Made by a program: the position numbers and the translations under genes. A DNA stretch of 64,000 nt from assembly GCA_030220185.1 (NCBI GenBank), contig JASPKZ010003844.1:5066001-5130000 (forward strand), written 5' to 3'. The notes below the pieces were generated by a model. The model ran no database searches. It was not told the DNA's origin and saw nothing but the letters and a program-made list of their open reading frames with translations. The DNA comes from Diploptera punctata (lineage: Eukaryota; Arthropoda; Insecta; Blattodea; Blaberidae). Positions 32,426 to 44,061 of the stretch are shown here, in pieces (within the stretch, counting starts at the first letter, position 1; each line of letters starts with the position of its first letter).

Positions 32426-32718
32426 GACATGGGATATCGTGCACAAGACTCAGATAACTGGATTTAGAGTTATATAACATGTTACATTTTAGAATGTTTT
32501 CTTATAAATATTTTTCAATTATACCAAAGTTATTTCTTAAAGGTTAAAACAAATTCGTCTCATCGTGTTATAATTCTTATTATTTTCTCCCAAAGATCTT
32601 TGAATGTAAGCTACCAATACCAGTAGGGTAGGTATTTATATTGTATTGTTATGTGTTTTGTGGAATTTAGCTGGTTAGTCATATATTAATGTTTAATTAC
32701 TAATTAAATTGTGATTAG

Positions 32719-33525
32719 TATGGGAGTCAATCTTGGATTATCACTACCAAACAAGAAAGTAAAATCCAAGCAGCCGAGATGATTTTTTTATGAAGAGTAA
32801 AAGGATGCACTAGAATGTGCCAGATAAGAAACGAGGTTATCCGTGAAGAACTGCAGATCTACTCCATAAAAGAAAATATATTTAATAATGCAAGTATTGC
32901 AGCCAATTGGCATATACAATTAGGTAACATTTTTGCATATTCATTGATTGAGATTGTTGTTTTGGTACAGAGTTCCAGGTGGTATCGACCATATTTTTGT
33001 TCACACAGTTTGCACAGACATGTTGTGTTTCGTTCATGGAAAGCTGGATTGTTACAGATGATATGATGAAATCGCCATTCTTGTACAAATGTGTCTCATC
33101 TCGAAGTTTGCTGCTGTCCAGGATCGATCAATCATGGCCCCTGTGGCATAGAATTCTGAAGGTATTTCGTCTCTCTTTTTGATCATTGTTAGGAATGTTT
33201 CTGATGCTTTGGTGCTGGGTAGGAGCATTTGAAGTCTGATGTCTTCAATGAGGTAGGATTCTCTTGCCAGTAGATATACAAACCTGGATCTTGATGTTTT
33301 TGACACTTCTATCGCCTCAAGAAAAGATATTTAATAACAAGATTCAGTGGAAAGAACATGTAGAAAGAATGTAAAAAAGTAGATTACCAAATAAAATCTT
33401 ACATTATTTTCCGAGAGGAAGAAGAGATGTCGGACGTCCTCGGAAGAGATGGTCTCAGATCTATTAGTGAGGACGGAACAGGCAACTAATGCCTAAACCT
33501 GGAAGTGAAGAAGAAGAAGATTATG
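32719..33525 (+). pseudogene. LINE RT tail split by a 438-bp insert
   Basis: The first part (32719-32888) reads YGSQSWIITTKQESKIQAAE and RNEVIREELQIYSIKENIF. The second part (33338-33525) resumes NNKIQWKEHVERM and HYFPRGRRDVGRPRKRW, ending in a GAAGAAGAAG tail. In-frame stops show decay. The insert between is flanked by ATATTTAATAA (32878-32888 and 33327-33337). Confidence 0.85.
32889..33326 (-). other. Unidentified coding-like insert with 11-bp TSD
   Basis: A 438-bp sequence inserted into a LINE. On the minus strand an 84-codon frame (33052-33306) starts MSKTSRSRFVYLLARESYLI and includes LLPSTKASETFLTMIKKRDE. After a frame change, another frame reads HERNTTCLCKLCEQKYGRYH with further cysteines. 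It looks more protein-like than its surroundings. I do not recognise the family. It may be a retroposed gene fragment or part of an unknown element; the A-rich end (AAGAAAAG) lies on the plus-strand 3' side. Confidence 0.45.
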
Positions 33526-34497
33526 ATTAGTGGTGAATTGTACAGTGATAAAGAAATTCCAACAGAATTTTGACGGCTGAGGTAAACCCTTTAACCCCTA
33601 AGTTGGCAATGTATCCTACAAGTTACATTGCTTTAATTTATTTAATATATTTAATAAAACAATAGAAAAACAAGTGAGTAAAAATCACTACCACCATCAT
33701 CAAATCACATATCATCGGGGCAACGTAACCTCGCCTTCCAGGCGCCCCAACCTCATAAGTGGGTTACAATTACTCCATGCCAGGAGAGAACACCAGGAAT
33801 GTCGAAAGACAACCTGGGGCATTTGCAAAAAAAAAAAATACATTTTGAATTGGAAATAGAGCAATGACTAATGACTGTAGTCCGTCACGCTTAAATAACT
33901 GGCACGAAAAATTAATGCTTTGCCAATTTAAGGATTAAAAAAAAACAAATCAGGTTGAACGTGCCCCAAATACGTGCAAGGGTACTGTCAACTATTGCAT
34001 GCCGAAACTTAACTTGAAATTTCGCACAGAGAAGCGTTGTGATGTACCAAGACCATGTCCAAAAGAATTATCTGCCATTTTTAATTTCAAGGCATTAAAA
34101 TCCATCGCCAGATCTCTCATTTAAACTATAGGAAAGTAATACAATTCTTGAATTAGTAGATTGGATAACCCTCATTGCCTGGCGTCCCGCCTCACTTCAC
34201 TTTGCTCTTACTCATGTAGGGAGTTTATTGCACCGCACAGTGGGTTGGCATTGCTAGATTCTAGCTTCGATTTCTGTACCTTGCAATTAAAAACGGCAGG
34301 TAATTTTAATGAACATGGACAATGCTTCTCTGGGAGAAATTTCAAGGTAGATTTTGGCATGTACTGGTTGACGGTTATCTTGTGAGTCTCCCCCCAATAA
34401 TCTGAGCCAACTTTCTCCTTAGGCATTTTTATTCCCTGGTAGATTATACAATATCTCTATCAACATTTTAAATGTAATTTAATTTCCAATTTAGAAA
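33526..34497. other. No clear feature
   Basis: About 33715-33840 (GGGGCAACGTAACCTCGCC to an A run) looks like a SINE or LINE tail, but I cannot match it to another copy here. The rest is unrecognised; opposite-strand frames at 34161-34426 lack a domain. Confidence 0.45.
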
Positions 34498-34650
34498 CAA
34501 TAGTATATTACGATGCTAGGTTGGGAAGTGGTTTTTACAGAATTGAAGAAAATGTTTAAAAACCTAGCGATAGTTCGGTTTTTAATTTCCGAGATTCTGT
34601 AAAACACTTCACAAACGTGCGTTGTACATTATTTTTTGCGCGATGATGTT
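34498..34650. mobile_element. MITE-like palindrome
   Basis: Arms GAAGTGGTTTTTACAGAAT (34525-34543) and ATTCTGTAAAACACTTC (34594-34610) are inverted, enclosing a segment with AAACCTAGCGATAGTTCGG. I recall similar elements in arthropod genomes. No transposase. Confidence 0.6.
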
Positions 34651-35847
34651 TTCAAAATAATAAATAATAATAAAATACTATTTGTTGGAAATATTTGTAT
34701 TCATTATAAGCAGTGTGGGCAATGTTTATTAGTTGAAACAACACGAGGCCGTGAGACTAATTAGTCATAAAATGGTGGCAAGTACGTATTTATTGTTTTA
34801 TATTGTTTCAAATAAAATTCAGTTCATTTAAAATGCAGTGATTTGTTTTGTATAATGTATATTAACACTACCTTTTGAATATTTTTTTGTATATACATTG
34901 TATGTAGTATACATAGAGGGCAGTGGTTTTACTTCCCTCGCGCGTGTTTGCAATATGTAATATTACAGTGTAGTTATTTTATTACAGTGTAGTTATTTAG
35001 GTTGGCAACCCCGAAATGTAGGAACTTGAACTTTCAGTCATGGTTACCATTGCTGTAAGTACGACAAAGCGCACTATCGCTCAAATAGTATGTTATTGTT
35101 TTCTTAATAAATTAGTAACACAGCTGTCTCAATTGACGGTGACGGTACCATTCGCAGTTATCGTGGTTCGATGTACCAACATCGACTACTGCTTGATTTC
35201 TCTCTTTTAAGTCAAAGCTCAATCGATGAAGACATAGAACCCAAAACAAGATATTTAAAATGGAGAAATAAACGCAGCTGAATAAACTTCCAAGTTGTTG
35301 ATTCAGTTTGAATTCGGTTAATAGTAAATTACAGAGAAAAATAAACATCAGAGAATATGGATATAAAAGGAAAGGAAGAACATGAAAAGCAACGAAAAGA
35401 TGCAACTTAATGTAATCATAAAATGATTGTTAAAAAGTCTAGTTTGAGCTTATTCGCTGGTGAAATTATGAGGAGGCGTGATTGCAGGGCGGTAGTTTCG
35501 GCACCGGTTCTGATTACAGGTTGCTCACTCAGCCTGTTTGTAGATGCGCCAACTTTTTAAAAAACAATTCTCACTCCGGAGATTGCTTATTATCGCTCTA
35601 CATAACATGCAAGGCTAGTTGCCGGATGACCACAGTTGACGAATTATTAGGTCAATTTACACACATTGATTTTACGTTTGGAACCTAGAGCAAACACTTC
35701 GTCTAAAGTTTGAAACATCAGTTAGCGGGTCTCAGTACTTTCACCAGCACAAATTCAATACGTCACTCAAAAATTTTTCAATTACTACAGCACACAGACA
35801 AAATTGAAAATATCTGTTAAAATGTATTAATTTGGTTTAATTTAACT
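34651..35847. other. No gene; 19-20-bp tandem duplication
   Basis: ATTACAGTGTAGTTATTT is present twice in tandem at about 34962-34999. Frames at 35112-35405 and 35482-35688 have no recognisable domain. Confidence 0.55.
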
Positions 35848-36125
35848 AACTCATTTGGTTTTATTGAACTCGTAGGTTCATAGGCGCGCGGAAATAAGCT
35901 CTCCATACATCCGTATCCTGAGCTAATGTTTTACAATCATTTCCTGTATAATCTACTTCAAATAATGGTTAATGTTATTCTCCCACCTCATTCTTAGTCT
36001 ACTTACTATGTCTTTTCCTTCTGATTTTCCTCTACTAGAATCTTCATTCCCCATTCTTGCAACATGACCTGCCCTTCGCAGTCTACGAGACTTAACTTTC
36101 TTATTGTATCTGGCCATTTGAATAA
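35848..36125 (-). mobile_element. LINE family A 3' end (copy 8)
   Basis: Minus strand: GAACTCGTAGGTTCATAGGC, GAGCTAATGTTTTACAATCA, TGGTTAATGTTATTCTCCCA, and up to the RT tail region TCGCAGTCTACGAGACTTAA. Missing the earlier RT portions. Confidence 0.85.
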
Positions 36126-36139
36126 ATTACATTCCATGG

Positions 36140-36395
36140 CTTAAGTTGATCTCTGGATCCGAGGTTTTGCCGGTACAAACCTGACTTCATTCAAAAGATA
36201 TTCAGGACGTAAAACTCCTCATTGGGTTATTTTGGAAGGAAAATAAGATTGTGTATCCCTTGTAGTAATTTACGGCACGTAAAAGAACCTGAAGCCTGAA
36301 ATAAAAGACCACCACCTAAAACGTGTCGGCCCTTGCACGTCCGTCTTCGAATCGCTATCCACATGACTTCAGATGCCAAAGAAAGGGACCAAAAT
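36140..36395 (+). mobile_element. SINE family I (copy 2)
   Basis: Shares GTAAAAGAACCTGAAGCCTG, AAATAAAAGACC and the downstream ATGACTTCAGATG phrase with 53326-53616 and, more weakly, 62480-62845. Head diverged. Probably tRNA-derived. Confidence 0.65.
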
Positions 36396-36717
36396 TTTGT
36401 TCGGAAAATTTTTATTTCAGGCTGGAGATTATTTCATATGCTTTAAATGTACGAAACAGTTCACATTGAATTATTATTTCCATCGAAGGAAGCTGTAGCC
36501 TTTAAGGATTTTTATGATTTGGTAATCCATTGGCTCCTGTACAATTGAACATGCGACCCTCAAATTTAGAGAAGAGCATGATGCCATGGATTTATTCTTA
36601 TAAGTTTAATCAAATTCATAAATTTTAGTTATTGCATTCAACCACTCATATATATACTTAGTAACAATTTTCTTTTTAATTGGAGGGAAGATATAGAAAT
36701 CCCCTACCGGTAATTCC

Positions 36718-36875
36718 TTGCCGCAGCAGGCCTAGAATACCTTGGTTCATCAGCCGTCTGCTGACCTCATACCCACACTTGTTAATTAAAGACGATCATC
36801 CAGCTAGTATAGGGATGATATGTGGAGAGAATATCGGGGTCCCAGCCGTTATAGCTGATTTTCTCGAACCTCCTG
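36718..36875 (-). mobile_element. SINE family B, 3' half (copy 7)
   Basis: Minus strand; CGCAGCAGGCCTAGAATACC, CAGCCGTCTGCTGACCTCAT and CCAGCCGTTATAGCTGATTT. The tRNA head half is absent. The plus frame 36680-37018 runs through it and is incidental. Confidence 0.75.
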
Positions 36876-37127
36876 TAGATATAACTATGAGATTGTATTT
36901 GCGCCTTAACCAAGTTCCAAACTCGGAAATGCTCAAGCGGCAAAAATGTATACAATATACAATGTGCTTACTTTCTACTAGAATACAATCGAAAGAACCA
37001 AGATATGATTTAATCTAAGAATTTAAAGAAGAATAAAAATAAAAAAAAACATAGTGCTTGAAACTTATTACATTTTTAATCAACTTTCATAAAATTCATG
37101 ATATGTTCAGTTGAGATATTATTCAAA

Positions 37128-37352
37128 ATAAAGTATAAATTTATGGAATATTTACCTGAAAGGTCCATCTCCTCAACTTTATTAGTTATTTAATTGTAGC
37201 GCTTTCGAAACTAGTCCCATCATCGGCAGGATTCAAAGCCAGTTTTGAATCCTGCCGATGATGGGACTAGTTCCGAAAGCGCTACAGTTAAATAACTAAT
37301 AAAGTTGAGGAGATGGACCTTTCAGGTAAATATTCCATAAATGTATACTTTA
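37128..37352. mobile_element. Long palindrome with hammerhead-like arms (PLE-like termini)
   Basis: Two ~105-bp arms, nearly identical in inverted orientation, meet at about 37238 (CAAAGCCAGTTTTG). Each arm carries a hammerhead-like order: CCGATGA, T, stem GGGAC/GTTCC (right arm), GAA, palindromic AGCGCT, A. Right-arm core 37255-37261, left arm its mirror around 37200-37225. The second core base is C where the hammerhead consensus has U, in both arms. The arrangement resembles the palindromic PLE region at 3330-4445, with a different sequence family. Confidence 0.6.
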
Positions 37353-37818
37353 ATTTATTAATCACTTACGTGGATGTACGTTTGCTGGATAAGTAAAAAA
37401 GCAATTTTAAAAGTTCACGAAATCATGCCAAAGAGTTCTATAGAATAGTTATTATGACACAGGGGGTACGCCTAGATTTAATGTTTTTAAATTACTTTAT
37501 GTTTTGTATTTACAATTAGCTGTCTGTATGTATTAATAATAAGAATTAGGACGCCAGTGGTGTGATGTGTTGCAGAAGGCTATGTTTTTACAGGGAAATT
37601 AAATAGTATAGCACTTGACATGATCTGGTTTGAATCACAAGTTCTTATTGCTGGCAGAAGCTTTTATAAACACTAATGTGGTTAATAAAACATATCAATT
37701 ACTGAACTCTGTTATATATTCGCTTTGAAACCAAATGTCTTCCCAAGAGAATTAACCTTAAGGAAATATGGTTCCCAGCGTTAATATTGTATAACATATT
37801 CCCTCTTTTGTATTCTTT
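37353..37818. other. No recognisable feature
   Basis: Nothing identified. Confidence 0.5.
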
Positions 37819-38882
37819 AACTAGCTAATACCCGGCGTGCGCTGCTACGCTTAAATAAATGATAATGTGTTTTTACGTTTAGTTGAATAAGTAAAAGGAA
37901 TAATTATTATAAATTTATATAATTATTATTTCTTGATACCCCGTGCTGATTACCCGGCACTTTTGGAGTTCATTTCATAGTCTTCGACTCCCTTGTAAAA
38001 AAATAGATAATTTTAGGTTTAATATGTCGAATATTGTGGTGCACTCGAAAATTCGAAAAAAAAAATGCCCGGGAATTTACGTATCCCGATGTATTTGGCA
38101 TTAATGAGCTGAAAGACAAAATTCTTTATTTCGAGTTATCCGTGCTGCTGCTCTGCTTTCCCGGGAATCTATTTAATCCCGATCTTCTTGGCATCAATGA
38201 AATACAAAAATGGTTGTTGTGAGTTATCCGTAAAAGATAAACATTTGCTGTCGCGGGCTTTTTTTGTAGAATTTTTTGAGATATTAAATTGTGTACATTA
38301 ATTTGGTGTACTTGTTATGGTTTAGGCAGCGCAAGTCATTTAAGCGTACAAAAAGCCACTTTTATTTTACTTTTCACTACAAAGGGCGATTTTTAAGGGT
38401 GAAGGTCTTGAGCATTAAAATTCTCTTGTAGCCTATGACCTTCCCGGGAAAATTCTGAACATTTTGCAAAAATCCCCATCACAACCGGATGAACAGTACG
38501 GCAGTGCACGCTTGTCATACCCCGTTCTTCTTGGTATCAATGAAAGACAAAAATGGCTATTGTGAGTTATCCGTAAAAGATAAACATATGCTGTCCCGGA
38601 CTTTTTTGTAGAGTTTATTGAGATATTCAATTCTGTGTAAATTAATTTTGTATATTTGTTATGGTTTAGGCAGCGTAAGCCATTTAAGCCTCAAAAAATG
38701 ATTTTTTCACGTTTTTCACTACAAAGGGTGATTTTTAAGGGTGTAGGAGTTGAGTATCACAATTCTCTTATAGCGTATGTTCATCCCGGTAATCTCCTGA
38801 ACATTTTGCAAAAAAAACCCATCAACAGTATAGCCGCGCATAAAGTACAAACAAACAAACATTCATTTATATTTATATTAGA
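37819..38882 (-). repeat. Repeat G (copy 2), with ~340-bp internal duplication
   Basis: Minus-strand copy; the left end AACTAGCTAATACCCGGCG is the complement of the 3' end at 6180. About 38199-38540 and 38541-38880 are tandem partial duplicates, both containing TGTGAGTTATCCGTAAAAGA, TTATGGTTTAGGCAGCG and ACATTTTGCAAAAA. Frames at 38433-38630 and 38656-38892 arise from these repeats and are not supported as genes. Confidence 0.8.
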
Positions 38883-38951
38883 TTGGAGTTGATGTCAAAC
38901 AATAATTCTAGGTAAATTTAGCCTTTCGGTGAAAAATGATCCACCACTGTA

Positions 38952-39032
38952 ATTTAGGGAATCGTTGAATCACACAGCGGGCCCAGGTTGAATCTTCGGT
39001 CAGGACACGTTTCTAGGGCAAGGTTCTTTGAA
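38952..39032 (+). mobile_element. SINE family D/E head fragment
   Basis: CACACAGCGGGCCCAGGTTG, GTCAGGACACG and a GGGCAAGGTT phrase match the head of families D and E; the body is missing. Confidence 0.6.
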
Positions 39033-39749
39033 TAGGACACATTAAGTAAATTTTGGCTTGAAGTCTCGCAATTGAGTTTTTAGCGACCGGAATGTGTCAC
39101 TCACATTTCACGCGCTTTTTTTTTATCTAGACAAGAGTCGCGTGCTGCCAACGAGACGATTCGCCCACGCATGCGAATGATGTAACTACAATCCAAGCCA
39201 ATTAATTAAACTGCACACTTATTCTCCTCTTCATGTCAGCCTTATTCAACTTTAATAAATCACATGGACCACGACAAATCGAAACTAAACTGAACTTTCG
39301 GATTTCCTGAATGCTACAAAGAGTTTTCCTTCTCTCCTGAATAAATTTGTGACACCGAAGAAGGCCAGATCCTGTCTTTAGAATGTCGGTTTAAGCTTTT
39401 CTTTTATTTAACAGGAAAATATTTACTCTAGTATTTTTTTTTATTTGTCGTCCATCTTTAAATCACATACCGGTATCTGATTAAACTAGTAACAACATAT
39501 CAGTCTTATTTTGTCTTGAACATTTATTTCCTTTTATAACAAAACCATTATTTGAGTATTCTGTACATTTTAGATATCGGATATAGCAGACATTTTTAAA
39601 TTATATCTCAGAATTTAGCCTGAAAGTTCTTCATCCAGCTATAGGAGAGTATTCGTATATCACTTTGTAAAATATCAACTCTCAGTTGATAAAAGGCTAA
39701 AAATAAATACCTCCATGTCCTTGTGTATAGTAATATAAGAGTTTGCGTA
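39033..39749. other. No recognisable feature
   Basis: Unrecognised; no frame of interest. Confidence 0.5.
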
Positions 39750-40131
39750 TGAGGCAACCGGGACTAGTTTCCTGGTTGATAGGTGTTTTAGAGCTTTCCT
39801 CACCTGTAAGACAAATGTGAGGAAACTTTAATCCCCAAACGATCCCCGAACATCAGCTAGCCGTCATAATCATCATTATCATATTCACTATGTCTAGTGT
39901 GAATGGCGGGTTTCGTCCTAATGTTGTGTTATCTCTAAGGAGGCCGTGACACTGAGCTGATCACTCATTCGGAAAGGCCCTCCTTGTCCTTGTGTGGTCA
40001 AAAAATTACAGCATATATTCCACAGTTTAAAATCGCTCTCCCGACAGGTTGTTCCATCATAAAGGCCCGGGTGGCGTGTGGCACGAAAACTACCTAGGCC
40101 TGTAAGGTGAGAGATTAAACTGGGATAAAGA
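39750..40131 (+). mobile_element. SINE family E (copy 1)
   Basis: The first part matches the D centre (CCTCACCTGTAAGACAAATG, CCCCGAACATC), but the tail is different: GTTGTGTTATCTCTAAGGAG, GAGCTGATCACTCATTC, CCTTGTGTGGTCAAAAAATT, CTCCCGACAGGTTGTTCC, and end AGAGATTAAACTGGGATAAA. Other E copies: 50684-51625, 52987-53182 and 60326-60690. Confidence 0.85.
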
Positions 40132-41688
40132 AGAAATGATTTATATCCACCTACAACAAAGTTTTAATCCTCATTTCCCCCCCCCAAGTTAAAATGTTAT
40201 GAGTGAATTAATTATAAATGATACATGGGACTTTTTTGTATATAAAAGTTAAATTAAAGGGGGGGAAGGGTTACAACCTTGTTCTGGACGCCTGTTCAAT
40301 TTACAAGTTGTATAAACTATAATTCTATATTCGGAGGGCTCAAAGCTGATTCCTGCTAAAAAAAATATTAGAACTAAAGTTAGCGAATTTATTTAACTCA
40401 CACAGCTAGAGAATAAATAAAACATAAAATAATGGAGAGAAAACATAGCTTTCTAGTTTAAACGTAAGGCTTGGTGTAAAAGTTTATTTTCATCACAGTG
40501 TGAAATAAAAGAACAAGTTTTAAATATGTGTTTTTGACATATTACCCGTCGACAAGATAATACTTTTATTTTTTGGTCGCCTGAATAGCTAAGTAAATGA
40601 CAGCATTAATCAGTTGGTGTCTCCATGTGTTGCATGTCTCCTCTTCCCACGCTGGTTTCTCACAATTAATATTTCCACACAATTATTAATTACCACGCCT
40701 ACCTCGCGAGATGAATTTTTCTCCCACAGAATATTGTAAGATTACAAATTCTATGCAGAACTTATTTACAATTCATAATAAATCGACCTGTACGGTAACC
40801 TTATATGTAACTTACGTTGTATTTTATTTATAGCCTAAATATTAAGGCGTTACGGTAAAATCACGCCAAGTTTCTGTTTAAGAAGCTAAGTTAATTAGCA
40901 TACAGTTTTAAATCCAACATAATGTTTTAAGGATTGTGACTTAAATTGGTTACTGCCCAAACATATTTTAATTAGTTGCTATAATATTGTTCAATTAAAG
41001 TAAATCTCTTCCGCTCTGGATTCGAAAATCTTAGGTTTGAACCGAATCAATAACAGTTACTGTTTGAATGAGAAAAAAAAAAAGATGACTTAAGATTCCT
41101 TCATAGAGGAAAATATATGATCCTGAGTTACCAAGGCATTATGGAATCCTCGTGCCCATGGAGGAAGCATATGATTGCCAAAATTTCCAGATGTAGAGAT
41201 CAATCTTCGGTATTAATCCATTAAGATCATTTTATATACAATAAGATACAAAAATAATAAAGGCGGATTCATGTTTTTTAGAATATTATTTCAGTTTTCA
41301 GAGATTTTGATGTATCTGGTATCTATTCTCCATTTAATTTTAATGTTTATCTGAGAATCCTGTACCTAGTGAACCAGGTGTTTTACGAGCATGCGCAGTA
41401 GTTCTTATGAAAATTGCCGGATCATTAATTTTGAACTTTATTGTTCAAGCCTATCGAATCTTGGAAAAAGATAATTTAATATGAAAATAAATGTGGAAGA
41501 ATGAAATTTTATGTAATACATTTTAACGTCATAGTATCAACATTACAGGATGTAGTTTTAAATTTTATTCAGATTGAAGACAAAGACTGCATAGTTAATC
41601 TTGTAGGCCCTATAGATAGGCGTAGACTTAAAATGTTCATGGATCATTCAAATCTTTGAATTTTATTTACTTGAAATTCAATTATCAT
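40132..41688. other. No recognisable feature
   Basis: About 1.5 kb of AT-rich sequence without identifiable gene or repeat family. G- and C-homopolymers occur near 40180 and 40260. Confidence 0.5.
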
Positions 41689-42242
41689 ACATAAGTAATG
41701 TCACGAGTGATTTCCAATTTATCTAGAGAATTTGGAAATCAAGAGGGGCATTTGTTAGGACTATTTGACCAATAAAATTAAGCTGTTTACTGACAAATCA
41801 TTATTTAAATCTAGTTATTTTAACATATTTATATATTTAATGTAAACGACGATGTTTGAAAACAAATGAGAAACGTTTGTTATGTTTCATTTGTTCATCT
41901 CTGTAACCATATCGTATTACTTATTGCCAAATCGGATCGCAATATTGTAAGAATGCACCTTAATGGAGAAAAAGTGAAACACATCAAACTGTTTATAACC
42001 AACATTACGGGTTATTAATTAATTTCTGATGTCCTATGATGTAAATATGTCAATTATGTTTTTCTAAAACGTTAATACTTGGAAAATAATACATTTAAGA
42101 AAGTGCAAACAATGGTTTCTTTTTATTGTGGTATAATCAATTGCTACAATTTTTTCTATTATATCTCGCAAGCAGTATCTGGTTACATTCGTGCACTATA
42201 TATACACTCTGGTAGCCACGTGCATTCTAGGATACTTACACC

Positions 42243-42297
<55 letters not shown>

Positions 42298-42534
42298 CTA
42301 TATTCAACGCATTTCTTAGAGAATCAGTTACTGCAAAATAATGCTATGACCTGTTCAGAATATTAAAAAGGAAGAGCTTTCTTTAATATGATAAAAAAAA
42401 GGAAGAGCTTTCTTTAATATGATAAACTTAGGTAATAAATATCGGGCGAAACACGACTGTGATTGATTGTAAAACAAGATTCATTGAAATGTGATTGGTC
42501 ATTGACTCACATTTGGGCCATGAGTTAAATAGTC
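41689..42534 (-). repeat. Repeat J (copy 2), inverted
   Basis: Inverted partner of 23364-24042. It differs by a (TA)n insertion or expansion (42246-42296), by extra sequence around 42150-42240, and by a ~32-bp tandem duplication (AAAGGAAGAGCTTTCTTTAA twice at about 42367-42424). Its terminal palindrome (41699-41755) is shorter than in copy 1. Confidence 0.8.
42246..42296. repeat. (TA)n microsatellite in repeat J
   Basis: About 50 bp of TA inside repeat J copy 2, absent from copy 1. Confidence 0.95.
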
Positions 42535-43164
42535 TAGAAAAATACATGTCATAGAATTTTACTTGTAAGACTTTCTGGAAATTTGTTTCAGATTTATCAT
42601 TTAATTTTTTAATCCAATATAATTGATTATAATCTAGCTTTAGAACAGTTCTTTTTTTCGCTGATTTCTATTTGACGTATTCCGCTTGAATTGAGGAACC
42701 AATCGGGTATTTATGGAGGAAAACGGAAACTTTTGAAAGAATCTGTGGATATAAAGAACGTCTTTCAGCGATCCGCACACAAAAGAAAAATAATCTCCTT
42801 AGAAACGCGATTTATTGTAATTGGGAAATATGTCGAGAACTTCATTCAGCTTGTAGGTTCTCCCCTCTTGGCTTGTTCATTCTCTTTTTCTTGAGGCCCT
42901 GCGGAGTGACAGATGTCAATCAGGAACCCGGTCAGGCCTAATTACTGATCCATTGTAAGTGTACACCGCGCACAAATCCTCTTACCATCATATGGCCAGT
43001 ACAGTTCCCCCTCCTTAGCTCTGTTCCCCGATGTTTCCTTCATTATTTGATTTTATTGATAATTTTCTAGTTGATAGATTGAATTCTTGGGGGTGACAAT
43101 GTAAAAATTATTTCCCACTAGTGTTAAGTATGGAACCATGAGTTGAGAGGTGAATTATACAAAG
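42535..43164. other. No recognisable feature
   Basis: The plus frame 42691-42894 has no recognisable domain. Confidence 0.5.
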
Positions 43165-43260
43165 AATGATTGTAAAACATTAGCTCAGGATAGGGATATA
43201 TGGAGAGCTAGTGCTCGTGTGGCTATGAACCTTCGGGTTAGTTAGTCCCAATAAGTTGGT
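43165..43260 (+). mobile_element. LINE family A 3' end (copy 9)
   Basis: Only the last ~95 bp: AAACATTAGCTCAGGATAGG, GGAGAGCTAGTGCTCGTGTG and GGCTATGAACCTTCGGGTTA. Confidence 0.8.
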
Positions 43261-43334
43261 TAGTGTTAGGTATATGGTCTTTTTACTGTCTAAATTCATG
43301 GAATTGGTACCTGTAGCAATTTTTTTAGTGCAAG

Positions 43335-43602
43335 GTAAGAAAAGAAATGGAAGATGTAACAAAGGAACTAAATATTTTCAAACTTACAGACCGAATAATT
43401 AAATATAGGAACGACTGGAAAGAACATATTAGTAGAATGCCAGAAGAAAGATTTCCAAAATTATTGCTAAATTATAAACCGCACGGAAGGAGAAATGTTG
43501 GACGCCCGCACAGAAGATGGTATGAACAATTTTAACAATTCTAGCTTTCATGAAACCGGAACGCGCCAACAGGCTTAAACCCTGGATGATGATGATGATG
43601 TT
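43335..43602 (+). pseudogene. LINE RT tail fragment with GATGATGAT tail
   Basis: The open frame 43347-43535 reads EDVTKELNIFKLTDRIIKYR, NDWKEHISRMPEERFPKLLL and GRRNVGRPHRRWYEQF. A GATGATGATGAT tract ends the copy. Closely related to the fragment in the Tigger element at 45428-45599. Upstream RT is missing. Confidence 0.85.
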
Positions 43603-43705
43603 ATAAACTGTGTTAGGTATTTTAGCTATATTTGCAGACGTTATGTTGGCCATGGTGGATTAGAGGTTACTCCGGGCGGAGTAGATGGATTATTTTCAGG
43701 ATTTA

Positions 43706-43716
43706 AAGATCCTGAG
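43706..43716. repeat. 11-bp TSD, left copy
   Basis: AAGATCCTGAG, repeated at 44062-44072 around SINE B copy 8. Confidence 0.9.
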
Positions 43717-44061
43717 AGTTCCGCGCCTTAGCCGAGTGGTTAAGGTAGGATGCCTTTGCGCAGAACTATGGGACTAGCGCTGGTTCGAGTCTCCATGGGG
43801 GAAGATTTTCTCATGGGAATTAGGCCGTATGGGACCGGTGCCCACCCAGCATTGTGAGGCATTTGGGTAGCTACAGTAAGTAGCGGCTCCAGGTTGAGAA
43901 AACCAGCTATAACGGCTTGGAACCCGACACACTAACCACATGTCCCCCATATACCGGCTGGAAGATCATCTACCTCTGTGATTAACACATGTGAATGTGA
44001 GGCCAGCAACCGGAGGCTAAGCCAAAGGCCTTCTAGGCCTGTCGCGCCATGGGATTTTCGT
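43717..44061 (+). mobile_element. SINE family B, best-preserved copy (8) with TSD
   Basis: Full length. The tRNA-like head has box A TAGCCGAGTGG and box B GGTTCGAGTCTCC, as used by RNA polymerase III. The body holds AACCAGCTATAACGGCTTGG and the 3' end CCTGTCGCGCCATGGG. The perfect 11-bp TSD (AAGATCCTGAG) and low divergence suggest a comparatively recent insertion. The head resembles a Leu or Ser tRNA; that is an impression from box A. Confidence 0.93.

Noticed and set aside
32097..32477. 126-codon plus-strand frame
   Set aside because: Shadow of the GIY-YIG coding frame on the opposite strand.
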